Shown here piece by piece: positions 34,870-42,811 of a DNA stretch of 64,000 nucleotides. This DNA comes from an uncultured Paracoccaceae bacterium (lineage in GTDB: Bacteria > Pseudomonadota > Alphaproteobacteria > Rhodobacterales > Rhodobacteraceae). A model generated the notes under the pieces. That model was not told where the DNA came from and searched no databases. It saw only the letters and a program-made list of their open reading frames with translations. The DNA is taken from positions 62,001 through 126,000 of the forward strand of contig CANMPL010000005.1 of assembly GCA_947499715.1 (NCBI GenBank), given 5' to 3'. Within the stretch, counting starts at the first letter, position 1, and every line of letters starts with the position of its first letter. The position numbers and the translations under genes were made by a program.

Positions 34870-35643
34870 ATGACCCTCTCAGGTAAAACCGCAATTATCA
34901 CCGGATCCAATTCTGGCATTGGGTTGGGCATCGCCCGCGAAATGGCGAAAGCCGGTGCCAATGTGGTTCTCAATTCCTTCACCGACCGAGATGAAGATCA
35001 CGCCTTGGCCGCAGAAATTGCGACAGAATTCGGCGTACAGGCCAAGTATGTTGCTGCAGATATGTCCAAGGCAGAAGATTGCCGCCGTTTGATCAGTGAT
35101 GCCGGGGCTTGCGATATCTTGATCAATAACGCCGGTATCCAGCATGTTGCCGCGATTGAGGATTTCCCGACCGAGAAATGGGACGCGATCATCGCGATCA
35201 ACATGTCATCGGCGTTTCACACAACGGCGGCGGCAATCACCGGGATGCGTGAAAACGGCTGGGGCCGGATCATCAATATCGCATCCGCGCATGGCCTGCG
35301 CGCCAGCCCATTCAAATCGGCCTATGTGACCGCCAAACACGGCGTTGTCGGCATGACCAAGGTCGTCGCACTTGAAACGGCCAAGGAACCAATCACCGCC
35401 AACGCCATTTGTCCCGGTTATGTGCTGACGCCACTGGTCGAAGCGCAAATTCCTGCAACGGCCAAGGAATACGGCATCTCGGAAGATGAGGCGATCGAGA
35501 AAGTGATCCTGGCCAAGCAGCCCTCCAAGGAATTTGTGACGGTTGAACAATTGGCGGGCATTGTCACCTTTCTGTGCTCGGACGCCGCAGCGCAGATCAC
35601 CGGGACAACCATCGCGGCAGACGGCGGCTGGACCGCGCAGTAG
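34870..35643 (+). CDS. bdhA: 3-hydroxybutyrate dehydrogenase
   Basis: The product has 257 residues from ATG 34870, with AAGGAG just upstream. It is a classical short-chain dehydrogenase: TGSNSGIGLGIA nucleotide-binding motif, NNAG, catalytic SAHGLRASPFKSAYVTAKHG (Ser, Tyr, Lys) and the C-terminal ITGTTIAADGGWTAQ. The NIASAHGLxASPFKSAYVxAKHGVVG run and GYVLTPLVEAQIP are hallmarks of the D-3-hydroxybutyrate dehydrogenase branch, which oxidises the polyhydroxybutyrate breakdown product to acetoacetate. A patatin gene follows after the palindromic element. Confidence 0.92.
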   Translation: MTLSGKTAIITGSNSGIGLGIAREMAKAGANVVLNSFTDRDEDHALAAEIATEFGVQAKYVAADMSKAEDCRRLISDAGACDILINNAGIQHVAAIEDFPTEKWDAIIAINMSSAFHTTAAAITGMRENGWGRIINIASAHGLRASPFKSAYVTAKHGVVGMTKVVALETAKEPITANAICPGYVLTPLVEAQIPATAKEYGISEDEAIEKVILAKQPSKEFVTVEQLAGIVTFLCSDAAAQITGTTIAADGGWTAQ

Positions 35644-35656
35644 AACGGTTGCAAGT

Positions 35657-35720
35657 GGGGGCGCTGCCCCCGATGCAAGAGCATCTCCCCCGGGATATTT
35701 TTAGCCAAAAGAAGCAAGGA
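35657..35720 (+). repeat. Dispersed palindromic element, copy C
   Basis: Two hairpins, GGGGGC/GCCCCC (35657-35671) and GATGC/GCATC (35672-35685), precede the tail GGGATATTTTTAGCCAAAA followed by GAAGCAAGGA. The final AAGGA lies six bases before the ATG of the patatin gene and acts as its ribosome-binding site. Confidence 0.75.
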
Positions 35721-35726
35721 CCAGAC

Positions 35727-36764
35727 ATGACGGTAAAGCGGATCAATTTGGCCTTGCAGGGCGGTGGCGCACATGGGGCGTTTACCTGGGGTGTGCTCGA
35801 TCGGATCTTGGAAGATGACGACATTGAAGTGGCGGCCATTTCGGGCACCTCTGCGGGTGCGTTGAATGCGGCTGCCTTCAAGGCCGGGATGATCGTGGAT
35901 GGCCGGGATGGCGCGCGTGCCAACTTGGATTGGCTGTGGGGGCAGGTGGGGGCGATCACCGATGATGGGATTGCGGAATGGGTCAAGGCCTGGGGGGCCA
36001 CCACGCCGTTCTGGGCCAAGGCGATGGAATATTCGCTGCCCTATCAAAGCTTTGATCTGACCACGCGGATGATGTCGCCCTATGTCTACGGCCCGATGAT
36101 GCAAAACCCGCTGCGGCGAATTGTGGAACAATTCAGCTACGATAAGGTCTGCGCGGGCGACGGCCCCGCGATTCATATTTGCGCCACCAATGTGCGCTCT
36201 GGCAAGATCCGGGTCTTTAGCGGCGATGAAATTTCGCCAGAGGCAATCATGGCCTCTGCGTGTTTGCCAAGCCTGTTCCAGGCCGTTGAACTCGTCGATC
36301 CCGCGACGGGGAAGGAAGAGGCGTTCTGGGATGGCGGCTATACTGGCAATCCCGCGCTGTTCCCGCTGTTTGCGCCGGACCTACCGGACGATATTCTGGT
36401 GGTGAATATCAACCCGCTCTACCGCGCGGATCTGCCAACTGACAGTCAGGCGATTGCCAACCGGATCAATGAGATCAGTTTTAATTCGTCCTTGCTGCGC
36501 GAACTCCGCGCCATTGATTTTGTGCGGCGGTTGATTGTTGACGGCAAGGTCGCACGTGGTGCGATGAAGAACGTGCTGGTGCATATGATTGCTGATGATG
36601 ATCTGATGAACGACCTGAACGTCGCGACCAAGACGATCCCGAACGCTGTCGTGCTGGCCCGACTGAAAGAGGCAGGGCGCGAAGCCGCTGATCTATTTCT
36701 GGCGGATCACAAGGGTGACCTGAACCAACGCAGCAGCGTCGATCTTGAGGCGATGTTTTCCTAG
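35727..36764 (+). CDS. Patatin-like phospholipase
   Basis: This 345-residue protein starts at ATG 35727, with AAGGA at 35716-35720. It carries the patatin oxyanion motif GGGAHG near residue 12, the nucleophile elbow ISGTSAGALNAA (GxSxG) and the catalytic Asp in WDGGYTG. It is a Ser/Asp lipid acyl hydrolase, probably cytoplasmic since no signal is seen. Its place directly behind bdhA suggests a role in polyhydroxybutyrate or acyl-lipid turnover; that link is inference. The frame is open upstream across the repeat but lacks a family match there. Its stop shares a CTAG with the convergent LysE gene. Confidence 0.88.
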   Translation: MTVKRINLALQGGGAHGAFTWGVLDRILEDDDIEVAAISGTSAGALNAAAFKAGMIVDGRDGARANLDWLWGQVGAITDDGIAEWVKAWGATTPFWAKAMEYSLPYQSFDLTTRMMSPYVYGPMMQNPLRRIVEQFSYDKVCAGDGPAIHICATNVRSGKIRVFSGDEISPEAIMASACLPSLFQAVELVDPATGKEEAFWDGGYTGNPALFPLFAPDLPDDILVVNINPLYRADLPTDSQAIANRINEISFNSSLLRELRAIDFVRRLIVDGKVARGAMKNVLVHMIADDDLMNDLNVATKTIPNAVVLARLKEAGREAADLFLADHKGDLNQRSSVDLEAMFS

Positions 36765-37360
36765 GCCAGTAACTTATAGGCCAGCGCCCACATCACCAGC
36801 CCGATCAGGATGTCGAGGATACGCCAAGACCGCACTGACTGCATGATCGGCGTCAAAAGGCGCGCGCCATAGCCAAGCCCAAAGAAGAAGACAAATGAAG
36901 AGGTGACAGCGCCCAGCCCAAAGGCGAGCTTTGCCGTCCCGAGATAGGCGGTCGAAATCGCCCCGATGAGCGCAAGCGTGTCCAGATAGACGTGCGGGTT
37001 CAGCCATGTGAAGGCAGCACCGGTCGCAAGTGTCGCCCAAAGACCTTTGGACTGGCCAGTGATCTGCATGTCATAGCTGCCCCGAAAGGCCGCAAGAAAC
37101 CGCAGCGCGCCGTAAACAATCAAGAACGCGGCACCGCCCCATGCCATCAGCTCTGGCAGGCTGGGATATTGCGCAACCAGGATGCCAAAGCCCAGAACAC
37201 CCGCTGTGATCAGGATCGCATCAGAGGCCCCACATAGCAGGCAAAGCCAAAAGACGTGATTGCGGGCAAGGCCCTGCCGCAGCACAAAGGCATTCTGCGC
37301 CCCAATCGCGAGGATCAACGTCAAACCAGTGGCAAACCCGGTCCCGGCAGCGCTAAGCAT
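36761..37360 (-). CDS. LysE/ArgO family amino-acid exporter
   Basis: This 199-residue protein with five to six membrane helices starts at ATG 37360 (MLSAAGTGFATGLTLILAIGAQNAFVL read in part). The family signature IGAQNAFVLRQGLARNH and the conserved WLNPHVYLDT are clear and place it close to the basic-amino-acid exporters LysE and ArgO. It probably exports arginine or lysine. Its start overlaps the end of the DUF502 gene by eight bases. The stop is shared (CTAG) with the patatin gene on the other strand. Confidence 0.92.
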   Translation of the reverse strand: MLSAAGTGFATGLTLILAIGAQNAFVLRQGLARNHVFWLCLLCGASDAILITAGVLGFGILVAQYPSLPELMAWGGAAFLIVYGALRFLAAFRGSYDMQITGQSKGLWATLATGAAFTWLNPHVYLDTLALIGAISTAYLGTAKLAFGLGAVTSSFVFFFGLGYGARLLTPIMQSVRSWRILDILIGLVMWALAYKLLA

Positions 37361-38078
37361 CAGGTGGCGTCGTCGGATCTGCGCTATTGGGGTACACAAG
37401 TCCGGCAGAGATCACCAATTTGGCCGCATCCTCGACCGTCATATCCAGTTCAATCACGTCCTCGCGCGGCAGGAACAGCAAAAAGCCAGAGGTCGGATTG
37501 GGCGTGGTCGGCAAAAAGACGGTGGCAATGTCACCTTGCCCCGGTAGCTTGGCCTTGATCTCTCCCTTCGCGTTGGTCGAGATAAAGGCAATCGCCCAGA
37601 TGCCCTTGCGCGGATATTCGATCAGACAAGCCTTGTCGAAAGAGGTGTCGCGCTGCGAAAACACCGTCTCTGCGATCTGTTTGACGCCATTGTAGATCGA
37701 CCGCACCACGGGCATCCGGTCCACAATCCGTTCGGCCCACCGCAGGAAGGACCGGCCAATCAGACCCTTGCCCAACCAGCCGACAAAAACGGTGAAAAGC
37801 AGGAAGATGACCACCCCGACGCCGCGGACGTTGATGTTGACCGGATCGGCACCCTCTGGCACCAGATAGCGATTCACCAAGGCTTCGGGTTGGTAGTAAT
37901 CGGGCACAAAGGGCCAGACCCAGCTATCGATCCAGCCGACGACTGTATAGATCAGCCAAAAGGTCAGCCCGATGGGGGCGACGATAATCAGGCCCGCAAG
38001 GAAATTGCTGCGCAGACGCGAAAACAGGCCCGGCTGGCGCGGGCGTATAGCGTCTGGGGAATGCGGATCGTCTTGCAT
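37353..38078 (-). CDS. DUF502 family membrane protein
   Basis: This 241-residue protein has two predicted membrane helices (about 28-50 and 86-108). The DUF502 hallmarks are present: LRSNFLAGLIIVAPIGLTFWL, the IDRMPVVRSIYNGVKQIAETV segment and FLPTTPNPTSGFLLFLPREDV. The molecular role of the family is unknown. It is upstream of and overlapping the LysE gene, so the two are co-translated. Function cannot be assigned. Confidence 0.88.
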   Translation of the reverse strand: MQDDPHSPDAIRPRQPGLFSRLRSNFLAGLIIVAPIGLTFWLIYTVVGWIDSWVWPFVPDYYQPEALVNRYLVPEGADPVNINVRGVGVVIFLLFTVFVGWLGKGLIGRSFLRWAERIVDRMPVVRSIYNGVKQIAETVFSQRDTSFDKACLIEYPRKGIWAIAFISTNAKGEIKAKLPGQGDIATVFLPTTPNPTSGFLLFLPREDVIELDMTVEDAAKLVISAGLVYPNSADPTTPPDA

Positions 38079-38148
38079 CGTCTCTTTCGCGCGAAGTCTT
38101 AACGCTCATGTAGGCGGCATATGGCGTCGCCACAAGCTTTGATGCGGT

Positions 38149-39063
38149 TCAGGTGGTGATCGGGGGCATTTCGGTGGCAATTGCTGCCGCAAGGCGCGCA
38201 TTGTTCAGAACAAGTGCAATGTTTGACTGCAGGGAACGCCCCTCTGTGAGGTGAAAGATCCGGTCCAGCAAAAAGGGCGTCACCGCCTTGGCGCTGATAC
38301 CTTGCGCCTCTGCCTCTGCCAGCGCCTGGGCAATGATCGGGGCGAGTTCGGCGCTGGGGATCTGTGCATCCGTCGGGATCGGATTGCAGACCAACTGACC
38401 GCCGGACAGCCCCATAGCGGTGCGCATGACCTGCGCCCGCGCAATCGCAGCGGCGCTATCCATCCGCAACGGGGCAGGCATGTCAGAGGTCTGCGACCAG
38501 AACGCGGGCAGCATGTCTTGGCCATATGCGATGACCGGCACGCCCAGGGTCTCGAGCACTTCAAAGGTTTTGGGCAGATCCAGAATGGCCTTGGCACCTG
38601 CCGCCACCACAGTCACCGGGGTTTGTGCCAGTTCCTGCAGGTCCGCAGAGATATCAAAGCTGAGTTCCGCACCGCGATGCACGCCGCCTATCCCGCCCGT
38701 GGCAAAGACCGCAATGCCCGCAAGGTGGGCCGCGATCATCGTTGCGGCCACCGTTGTCGCGCCCGTGCCGCCGCTTGCCATACAGGCCGCGATGTCGGCA
38801 CGCGACAGCTTGGCCACGTCCTTTGCCTGCGCCAAATCCTCAAGTGCGGTGTCCTCCAGCCCGATGTGCAGCGTGCCAGCGATCACCGCGATCGTGGCCG
38901 GTGTTGCGCCATGCGCGCGCACCTCTGCCTCGACCAGCCGCGCGGTTTCGACGTTCTGGGGATAGGGCATCCCATGCGTAATGATCGTGCTTTCAAGGGC
39001 AACAACGGGGGTGCCATCGGCGCGCGCCGCGGCCACGGCAGAACTGAATTGAAGCGGGATCAC
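38149..39063 (-). CDS. psuG: Pseudouridine-5'-phosphate glycosidase
   Basis: The 304-residue product matches PsuG over its length: VVALESTIITHGMPYPQN near the N-terminus, SGGTGATTVAATMIAAHLAGI, FATGGIGGVHRGAE, AGAKAILDLPKTFEVLETLGV (with the active-site Lys) and LTEGRSLQSNIAL at the end. The enzyme splits the C-C glycosidic bond of pseudouridine 5'-phosphate to uracil and ribose 5-phosphate. It overlaps the kinase gene by four bases (39060-39063), fixing both as an operon. Confidence 0.96.
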   Translation of the reverse strand: MIPLQFSSAVAAARADGTPVVALESTIITHGMPYPQNVETARLVEAEVRAHGATPATIAVIAGTLHIGLEDTALEDLAQAKDVAKLSRADIAACMASGGTGATTVAATMIAAHLAGIAVFATGGIGGVHRGAELSFDISADLQELAQTPVTVVAAGAKAILDLPKTFEVLETLGVPVIAYGQDMLPAFWSQTSDMPAPLRMDSAAAIARAQVMRTAMGLSGGQLVCNPIPTDAQIPSAELAPIIAQALAEAEAQGISAKAVTPFLLDRIFHLTEGRSLQSNIALVLNNARLAAAIATEMPPITT

Positions 39064-39953
39064 AGTGGGGTCTCTCCTGATACGTAGGTCGCGGCGGCCT
39101 CAAGTGCGCGGGCAAGCGCCGCGGCGCGGTCCATGCCTTGTGTCTCGGACGCGATATGCGCTGCCATGAAGGTATCGCCCGCGCCGGTGACACGGGTGAC
39201 CAAAACGGCGGGCGGCGATTGGGTGATGATATCGGACCCCGTCGCCTCTGACGCGGATTTCCCGCCGTCCGTCACCAACACACGATGCGCACCGCGCGCG
39301 ATCAGCGCTGCGGCCCCGTCTTGCGAGGTCTCAAATGTGGTCTGGCACAGCAACCCCGCCTCTTCGAGGTTGACGTATAACGTGGCCGAGGGATGCCCCA
39401 GAAGTGCGAGCAACCGCTCTGCCTTACCGGGCGAGGCGGGTGCCACGCGCAGATCAGACTTTGCAAAAAGCGGCGAGGTGGCGATGGTCTGCAACAGTTC
39501 CACCGTCAGGTTGCCATCAAGTGCGACGGGGCCTTCGTATGGGGCATCCGCGGTGCCAAGGGGGCCGTCGCGCATCGGGCGCATGATCTTGTCACCGGCA
39601 GCTTCAAGCGAATGGGCGTCGGCAATGGCCGCAATCAGCCCATTGGCCCCTTCAATCGCCATATAAACGTCCGTCGGCAGATCATCGGAGCGATAGACAT
39701 GGTCGCAGATCAGCCCCATGCGCGTGGCCTCGCCGATCAGTTCTTCCCCTTCGGGGTCGCGGCCGATTGCGGTCAGAAGGCCGGGCGTCATGCCAAAGCG
39801 GCGCAATGTCATCGCGATATTCATTGCCACACCGCCGGGCAGGCGCGTGATCCGCCCCGGCACGTCAGATCCCACGCGCATATGGCTTGCTGCGCGGCCA
39901 ATCACGTCCCACAGGACAGACCCCATGCACAGAATGTCAGGTTGTTTTGTCAT
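39060..39953 (-). CDS. psuK: Pseudouridine kinase (PfkB family)
   Basis: The product has 297 residues from ATG 39953 (MTKQPDILCMGSVLWDVIGRA). The PfkB/ribokinase features are LPGGVAMNIAMTLRRFG near residue 40 and the ATP-site VTRVTGAGDTFMAAHIAS near residue 260, with GAGD holding the catalytic Asp. Coupling with psuG identifies pseudouridine as substrate; the kinase makes pseudouridine 5'-phosphate. A start seven codons upstream is possible. It follows the DUF4198 gene by 40 bases on the same strand. Confidence 0.93.
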   Translation of the reverse strand: MTKQPDILCMGSVLWDVIGRAASHMRVGSDVPGRITRLPGGVAMNIAMTLRRFGMTPGLLTAIGRDPEGEELIGEATRMGLICDHVYRSDDLPTDVYMAIEGANGLIAAIADAHSLEAAGDKIMRPMRDGPLGTADAPYEGPVALDGNLTVELLQTIATSPLFAKSDLRVAPASPGKAERLLALLGHPSATLYVNLEEAGLLCQTTFETSQDGAAALIARGAHRVLVTDGGKSASEATGSDIITQSPPAVLVTRVTGAGDTFMAAHIASETQGMDRAAALARALEAAATYVSGETPL

Positions 39954-39993
39954 GGTCCCGGTTTGCAGGACCACGCCTGCGGCTGCAAGGGGT

Positions 39994-40794
39994 TTAGCCC
40001 GGCACGCCCCACGTCAGGTTGGCCCAAAGCGTTTCCCAAACCGCGTTGGTGTCCTTTGCCAAGCGCGCTGATGGTTCGCGCAGCACAACGGCGTCCGCCA
40101 TATAGCTGTGGCCTGCCTTTACCGGAATGCTGGCAATCCCCTGATCGTCCGTGCGGACCAGAAATATCGCCACCTCACCGCTGGACGACTTTTCAAAAAC
40201 CTCGACCTGCTCGTTCGCGCGGACATCGTTGCGGTAGAAGACCTGTATGCGCATGCCGTCCGACAGATCATCGGTATAGGGGTTGGTCAGGGCGACAATC
40301 TCTGTCTGTAGCCCGGTGCGGCGGTCGGCACCTGCGGCATTGCCCACCCCGATCAGCGACTTGGAATACCTTGAATAGGCCTCGACGAAATCGGCCTCTG
40401 GCAGGCCGCGGGCGCGGTGGCGCGACAGGACGTCGCCAAAATCCTTGTGGTCAACGAATCTTTGGAACTTTTCCCAGTTCTCGTAATTCAGGGTCGCTGT
40501 GCGGGCCTGATAGGCAATCACATGCAGGCCCTCGGGGGTGGCCGCCGTGTCCAGTGCGGGGATGTCGCCGTTCCGCCCAGCGACAGGAACGACCTTTCCA
40601 TCGGCCACGTCCACGAAATGCGCAAACCGCTGCGAAATGTAAGGCAATGGGCCGCCTTCAAACTCCTGTCCATTGACAACATCGGCAATCATTCTACCGT
40701 CCGCCGGAACCTGATACGCGTGGGGTTCAATCCAAAACTCATGCGCGTTAACAGGGGCTGAAAGAAGTGCAAGAGTAAGAGCGAGCAAGCGCAT
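39994..40794 (-). CDS. DUF4198 periplasmic protein
   Basis: This 266-residue protein has a well-formed signal peptide (MRLLALTLALLSAPVNAHEF, cleavage near residue 17) and a Shine-Dalgarno AAGGA seven bases before the ATG. The mature start HEFWIEPHAYQVPADG is typical of DUF4198, a family often associated with nickel/cobalt uptake genes and with an N-terminal metal-binding His. The neighbour on the other strand is a HupE/UreJ protein, a family also tied to nickel, so a shared metal role is plausible but not proven. Its start codon overlaps that of the HupE frame. Confidence 0.85.
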   Translation of the reverse strand: MRLLALTLALLSAPVNAHEFWIEPHAYQVPADGRMIADVVNGQEFEGGPLPYISQRFAHFVDVADGKVVPVAGRNGDIPALDTAATPEGLHVIAYQARTATLNYENWEKFQRFVDHKDFGDVLSRHRARGLPEADFVEAYSRYSKSLIGVGNAAGADRRTGLQTEIVALTNPYTDDLSDGMRIQVFYRNDVRANEQVEVFEKSSSGEVAIFLVRTDDQGIASIPVKAGHSYMADAVVLREPSARLAKDTNAVWETLWANLTWGVPG

Positions 40795-42127
40795 GGTGAG
40801 ATCCTTTTTCGTTGCCCCAAGGGTGGCCCTGACATGGCTGATGTCAAGTATGATCGCGCTGTGGATCACATGCGCGTCATCGGTCAGCGCGCATGAAGTG
40901 TTGCCGACCATCGCTGACATGCGCCAAGAGGGCGACGCGCTGGTCTTTGACATGCGGATTTCTATGGAAAGCTTTATCGCCGGGATCGATCAGGATCAGA
41001 TCGTCGATACCGCCGAGGCACCACAAGCCGAGACCTATGATGCGCTGCGCGCGCTGCCACCGGCAGAGCTTGAACAGGCCTTCACTGAGTTCTGGCCGCA
41101 GATGGCCGCCGGAATCACGGTCACAGCCGACGGCACGCCGCTTGATTTGACCCTTGTGCAGGCCTTGGCCGGCGAAGTTGGCGACATCGAAGACGCCCGT
41201 GGCTCTGCCATTCGGATCGCTGCGGCATTGCCTGCCGATGCGCAGACCGTCAGCTTTGCGTGGGATCGCAGTTTTGGCACGATCGTCCTGCGGCAAACCG
41301 ATGTGCCCGCCCCCTATGACGGCTATCTGCAATCTGGCGAAAGCACCGGGCCGGTGTCGCTGGCCGGTGGCGATCAGGCGGGACCTTTGCAGACATTCCT
41401 GAACTACATTCCCGTCGGCTTTGACCACATTGTGCCGCTTGGGCTGGATCATATCCTGTTTGTGCTGGGGCTGTTCTTTCTGTCCACGCGCATGGGGCCG
41501 CTCTTGTGGCAGGTCTCTGCCTTTACCTTGGCGCATACGATCACACTGGCGCTTGCCGCTTTGGGTTATGTCACCGTGCCCGGCAGTATTGTTGAACCGT
41601 TGATCGCGCTTTCCATTGTCTATGTTGCGGTTGAAAACCTCTTTACCGATGGTCTGTCGCGCTGGCGGCCATTCATCATCTTCGGTTTTGGTCTTTTGCA
41701 CGGGCTTGGCTTTGCCTCTGTTCTGGCAGAGTTCGGCTTGCCCGATGGCACCTTTGTGCCTGCGCTGATCGGCTTTAACATCGGCGTGGAAATCGGCCAG
41801 CTGGCGGTGATTGGCGTGGCTTATGTCTGCGTGATGAAAGCCATCGAATATAGCGAACACGGCACCGAAAGCCGCACGACAGCGGCCATCTATCTGGTGG
41901 CGATGCTGGCTGTTGTGGCGCTGATCATCCCGGTTTCTGGCATGGCCCCCGATCTGGTCGAAGCCGTAGTGCCGCTGATCGCTGCGGTCGCCATATTGCT
42001 GGGGCTCAGCGCGGCTTCGGTCGTGGTGGGGCGCTATGACAGCTGCCGCGAAATGGTTGCTATGCCCGGTTCGATCCTGATCGCCGTGATCGCCGCTTAT
42101 TGGTGCGTGGAGCGGGTGTTCCTGTAG
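40793..42127 (+). CDS. HupE/UreJ family membrane protein
   Basis: The frame gives 444 residues from ATG 40793. That start overlaps the start of the divergent DUF4198 gene, whose ribosome site is good, so the true start may be ATG 40841 (MSSMIALWITCASSVSAHE), directly before a signal peptide. The soluble N-terminal part (to about 195) is followed by six or seven helices containing VGFDHIVPLGLDHILFVLGLFF and FTLAHTITLALAALG, the HupE/UreJ_2 signatures with conserved His that may bind metal, and GLLHGLGFASVLAEFG. Metal (nickel or cobalt) transport is the usual proposal for the family. Confidence 0.85.
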   Translation: MVRSFFVAPRVALTWLMSSMIALWITCASSVSAHEVLPTIADMRQEGDALVFDMRISMESFIAGIDQDQIVDTAEAPQAETYDALRALPPAELEQAFTEFWPQMAAGITVTADGTPLDLTLVQALAGEVGDIEDARGSAIRIAAALPADAQTVSFAWDRSFGTIVLRQTDVPAPYDGYLQSGESTGPVSLAGGDQAGPLQTFLNYIPVGFDHIVPLGLDHILFVLGLFFLSTRMGPLLWQVSAFTLAHTITLALAALGYVTVPGSIVEPLIALSIVYVAVENLFTDGLSRWRPFIIFGFGLLHGLGFASVLAEFGLPDGTFVPALIGFNIGVEIGQLAVIGVAYVCVMKAIEYSEHGTESRTTAAIYLVAMLAVVALIIPVSGMAPDLVEAVVPLIAAVAILLGLSAASVVVGRYDSCREMVAMPGSILIAVIAAYWCVERVFL

Positions 42128-42228
42128 GACCGGACACGCCATTCACCGCCAAAAGGCAGGTTTTCCATACCTTGTGACTGCGCTTTCACCCCCGATATCT
42201 TAGGGGCAGGTATGTAGGGGACCCGATA

Positions 42229-42801
42229 ATGACCATTTGTTTGCGTGCGGCAACGCGCGATGACGCTGGTGATATGGCTAGGCTCGTCAATATGTCGGGC
42301 GAGGGGCTTCCCCATGCCTTGTGGGCGCGTCAGGCTGAATACGGACAGGACCCGATTGCGTTTGGCGCAGAGCGTCTGGCCAATGACGACGGTGCGATGT
42401 CCTGGCGCAATGCCACGGTGGCCACGATCGAAGGCCAGACGGCCGGGCTTCTCATCACGGATGAGCTGGCTGAAACCGATGCAGAACTCAGCAGTGACAC
42501 CCATCCGATCGTGCGTCCTCTGATCCGGCTGGAGAATATGGCCCGCAGCACCCGCACCCTTGCCGCATTGGCGGTGTTTGAACCGTTCCGCCGCAAGGGC
42601 GTTGCGTCGAAACTCCTGCAACGCGCCGAGATGGGGGCAGGGCCAAATGGCATGTCCGCCATTGTCACAGACCTCAACGATGCCGCCGCCGCATTTCTGG
42701 CCCGGCATGGCTTTGCCCATACCGCCGACCTGCCGTTGGTTCATGCCGATTGGGACACGCCAAGTGCGGCATGGGTCCTGATGCGCAAACCCGCATCCTA
42801 A
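42229..42801 (+). CDS. GNAT family N-acetyltransferase
   Basis: This 190-residue protein has a GNAT fold: the N-terminal LRAATRDDAGDMARLVN, then LAALAVFEPFRRKGVASKLLQ, the acetyl-CoA-binding motif A region (RxxGxA form as RRKGVA), and a C-terminal AAAFLARHGFAHTADLPL. The acceptor substrate is unknown. It stands alone between HupE and the nuclease-like gene and converges on the latter with a ten-base gap. Confidence 0.85.
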   Translation: MTICLRAATRDDAGDMARLVNMSGEGLPHALWARQAEYGQDPIAFGAERLANDDGAMSWRNATVATIEGQTAGLLITDELAETDAELSSDTHPIVRPLIRLENMARSTRTLAALAVFEPFRRKGVASKLLQRAEMGAGPNGMSAIVTDLNDAAAAFLARHGFAHTADLPLVHADWDTPSAAWVLMRKPAS

Positions 42802-42811
42802 CCGGTCGGCG

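Noticed and set aside
39393-40676. 427-residue plus-strand frame across psuK and the DUF4198 gene
   Set aside because: It crosses two well-supported genes on the other strand and has shadow-type composition.
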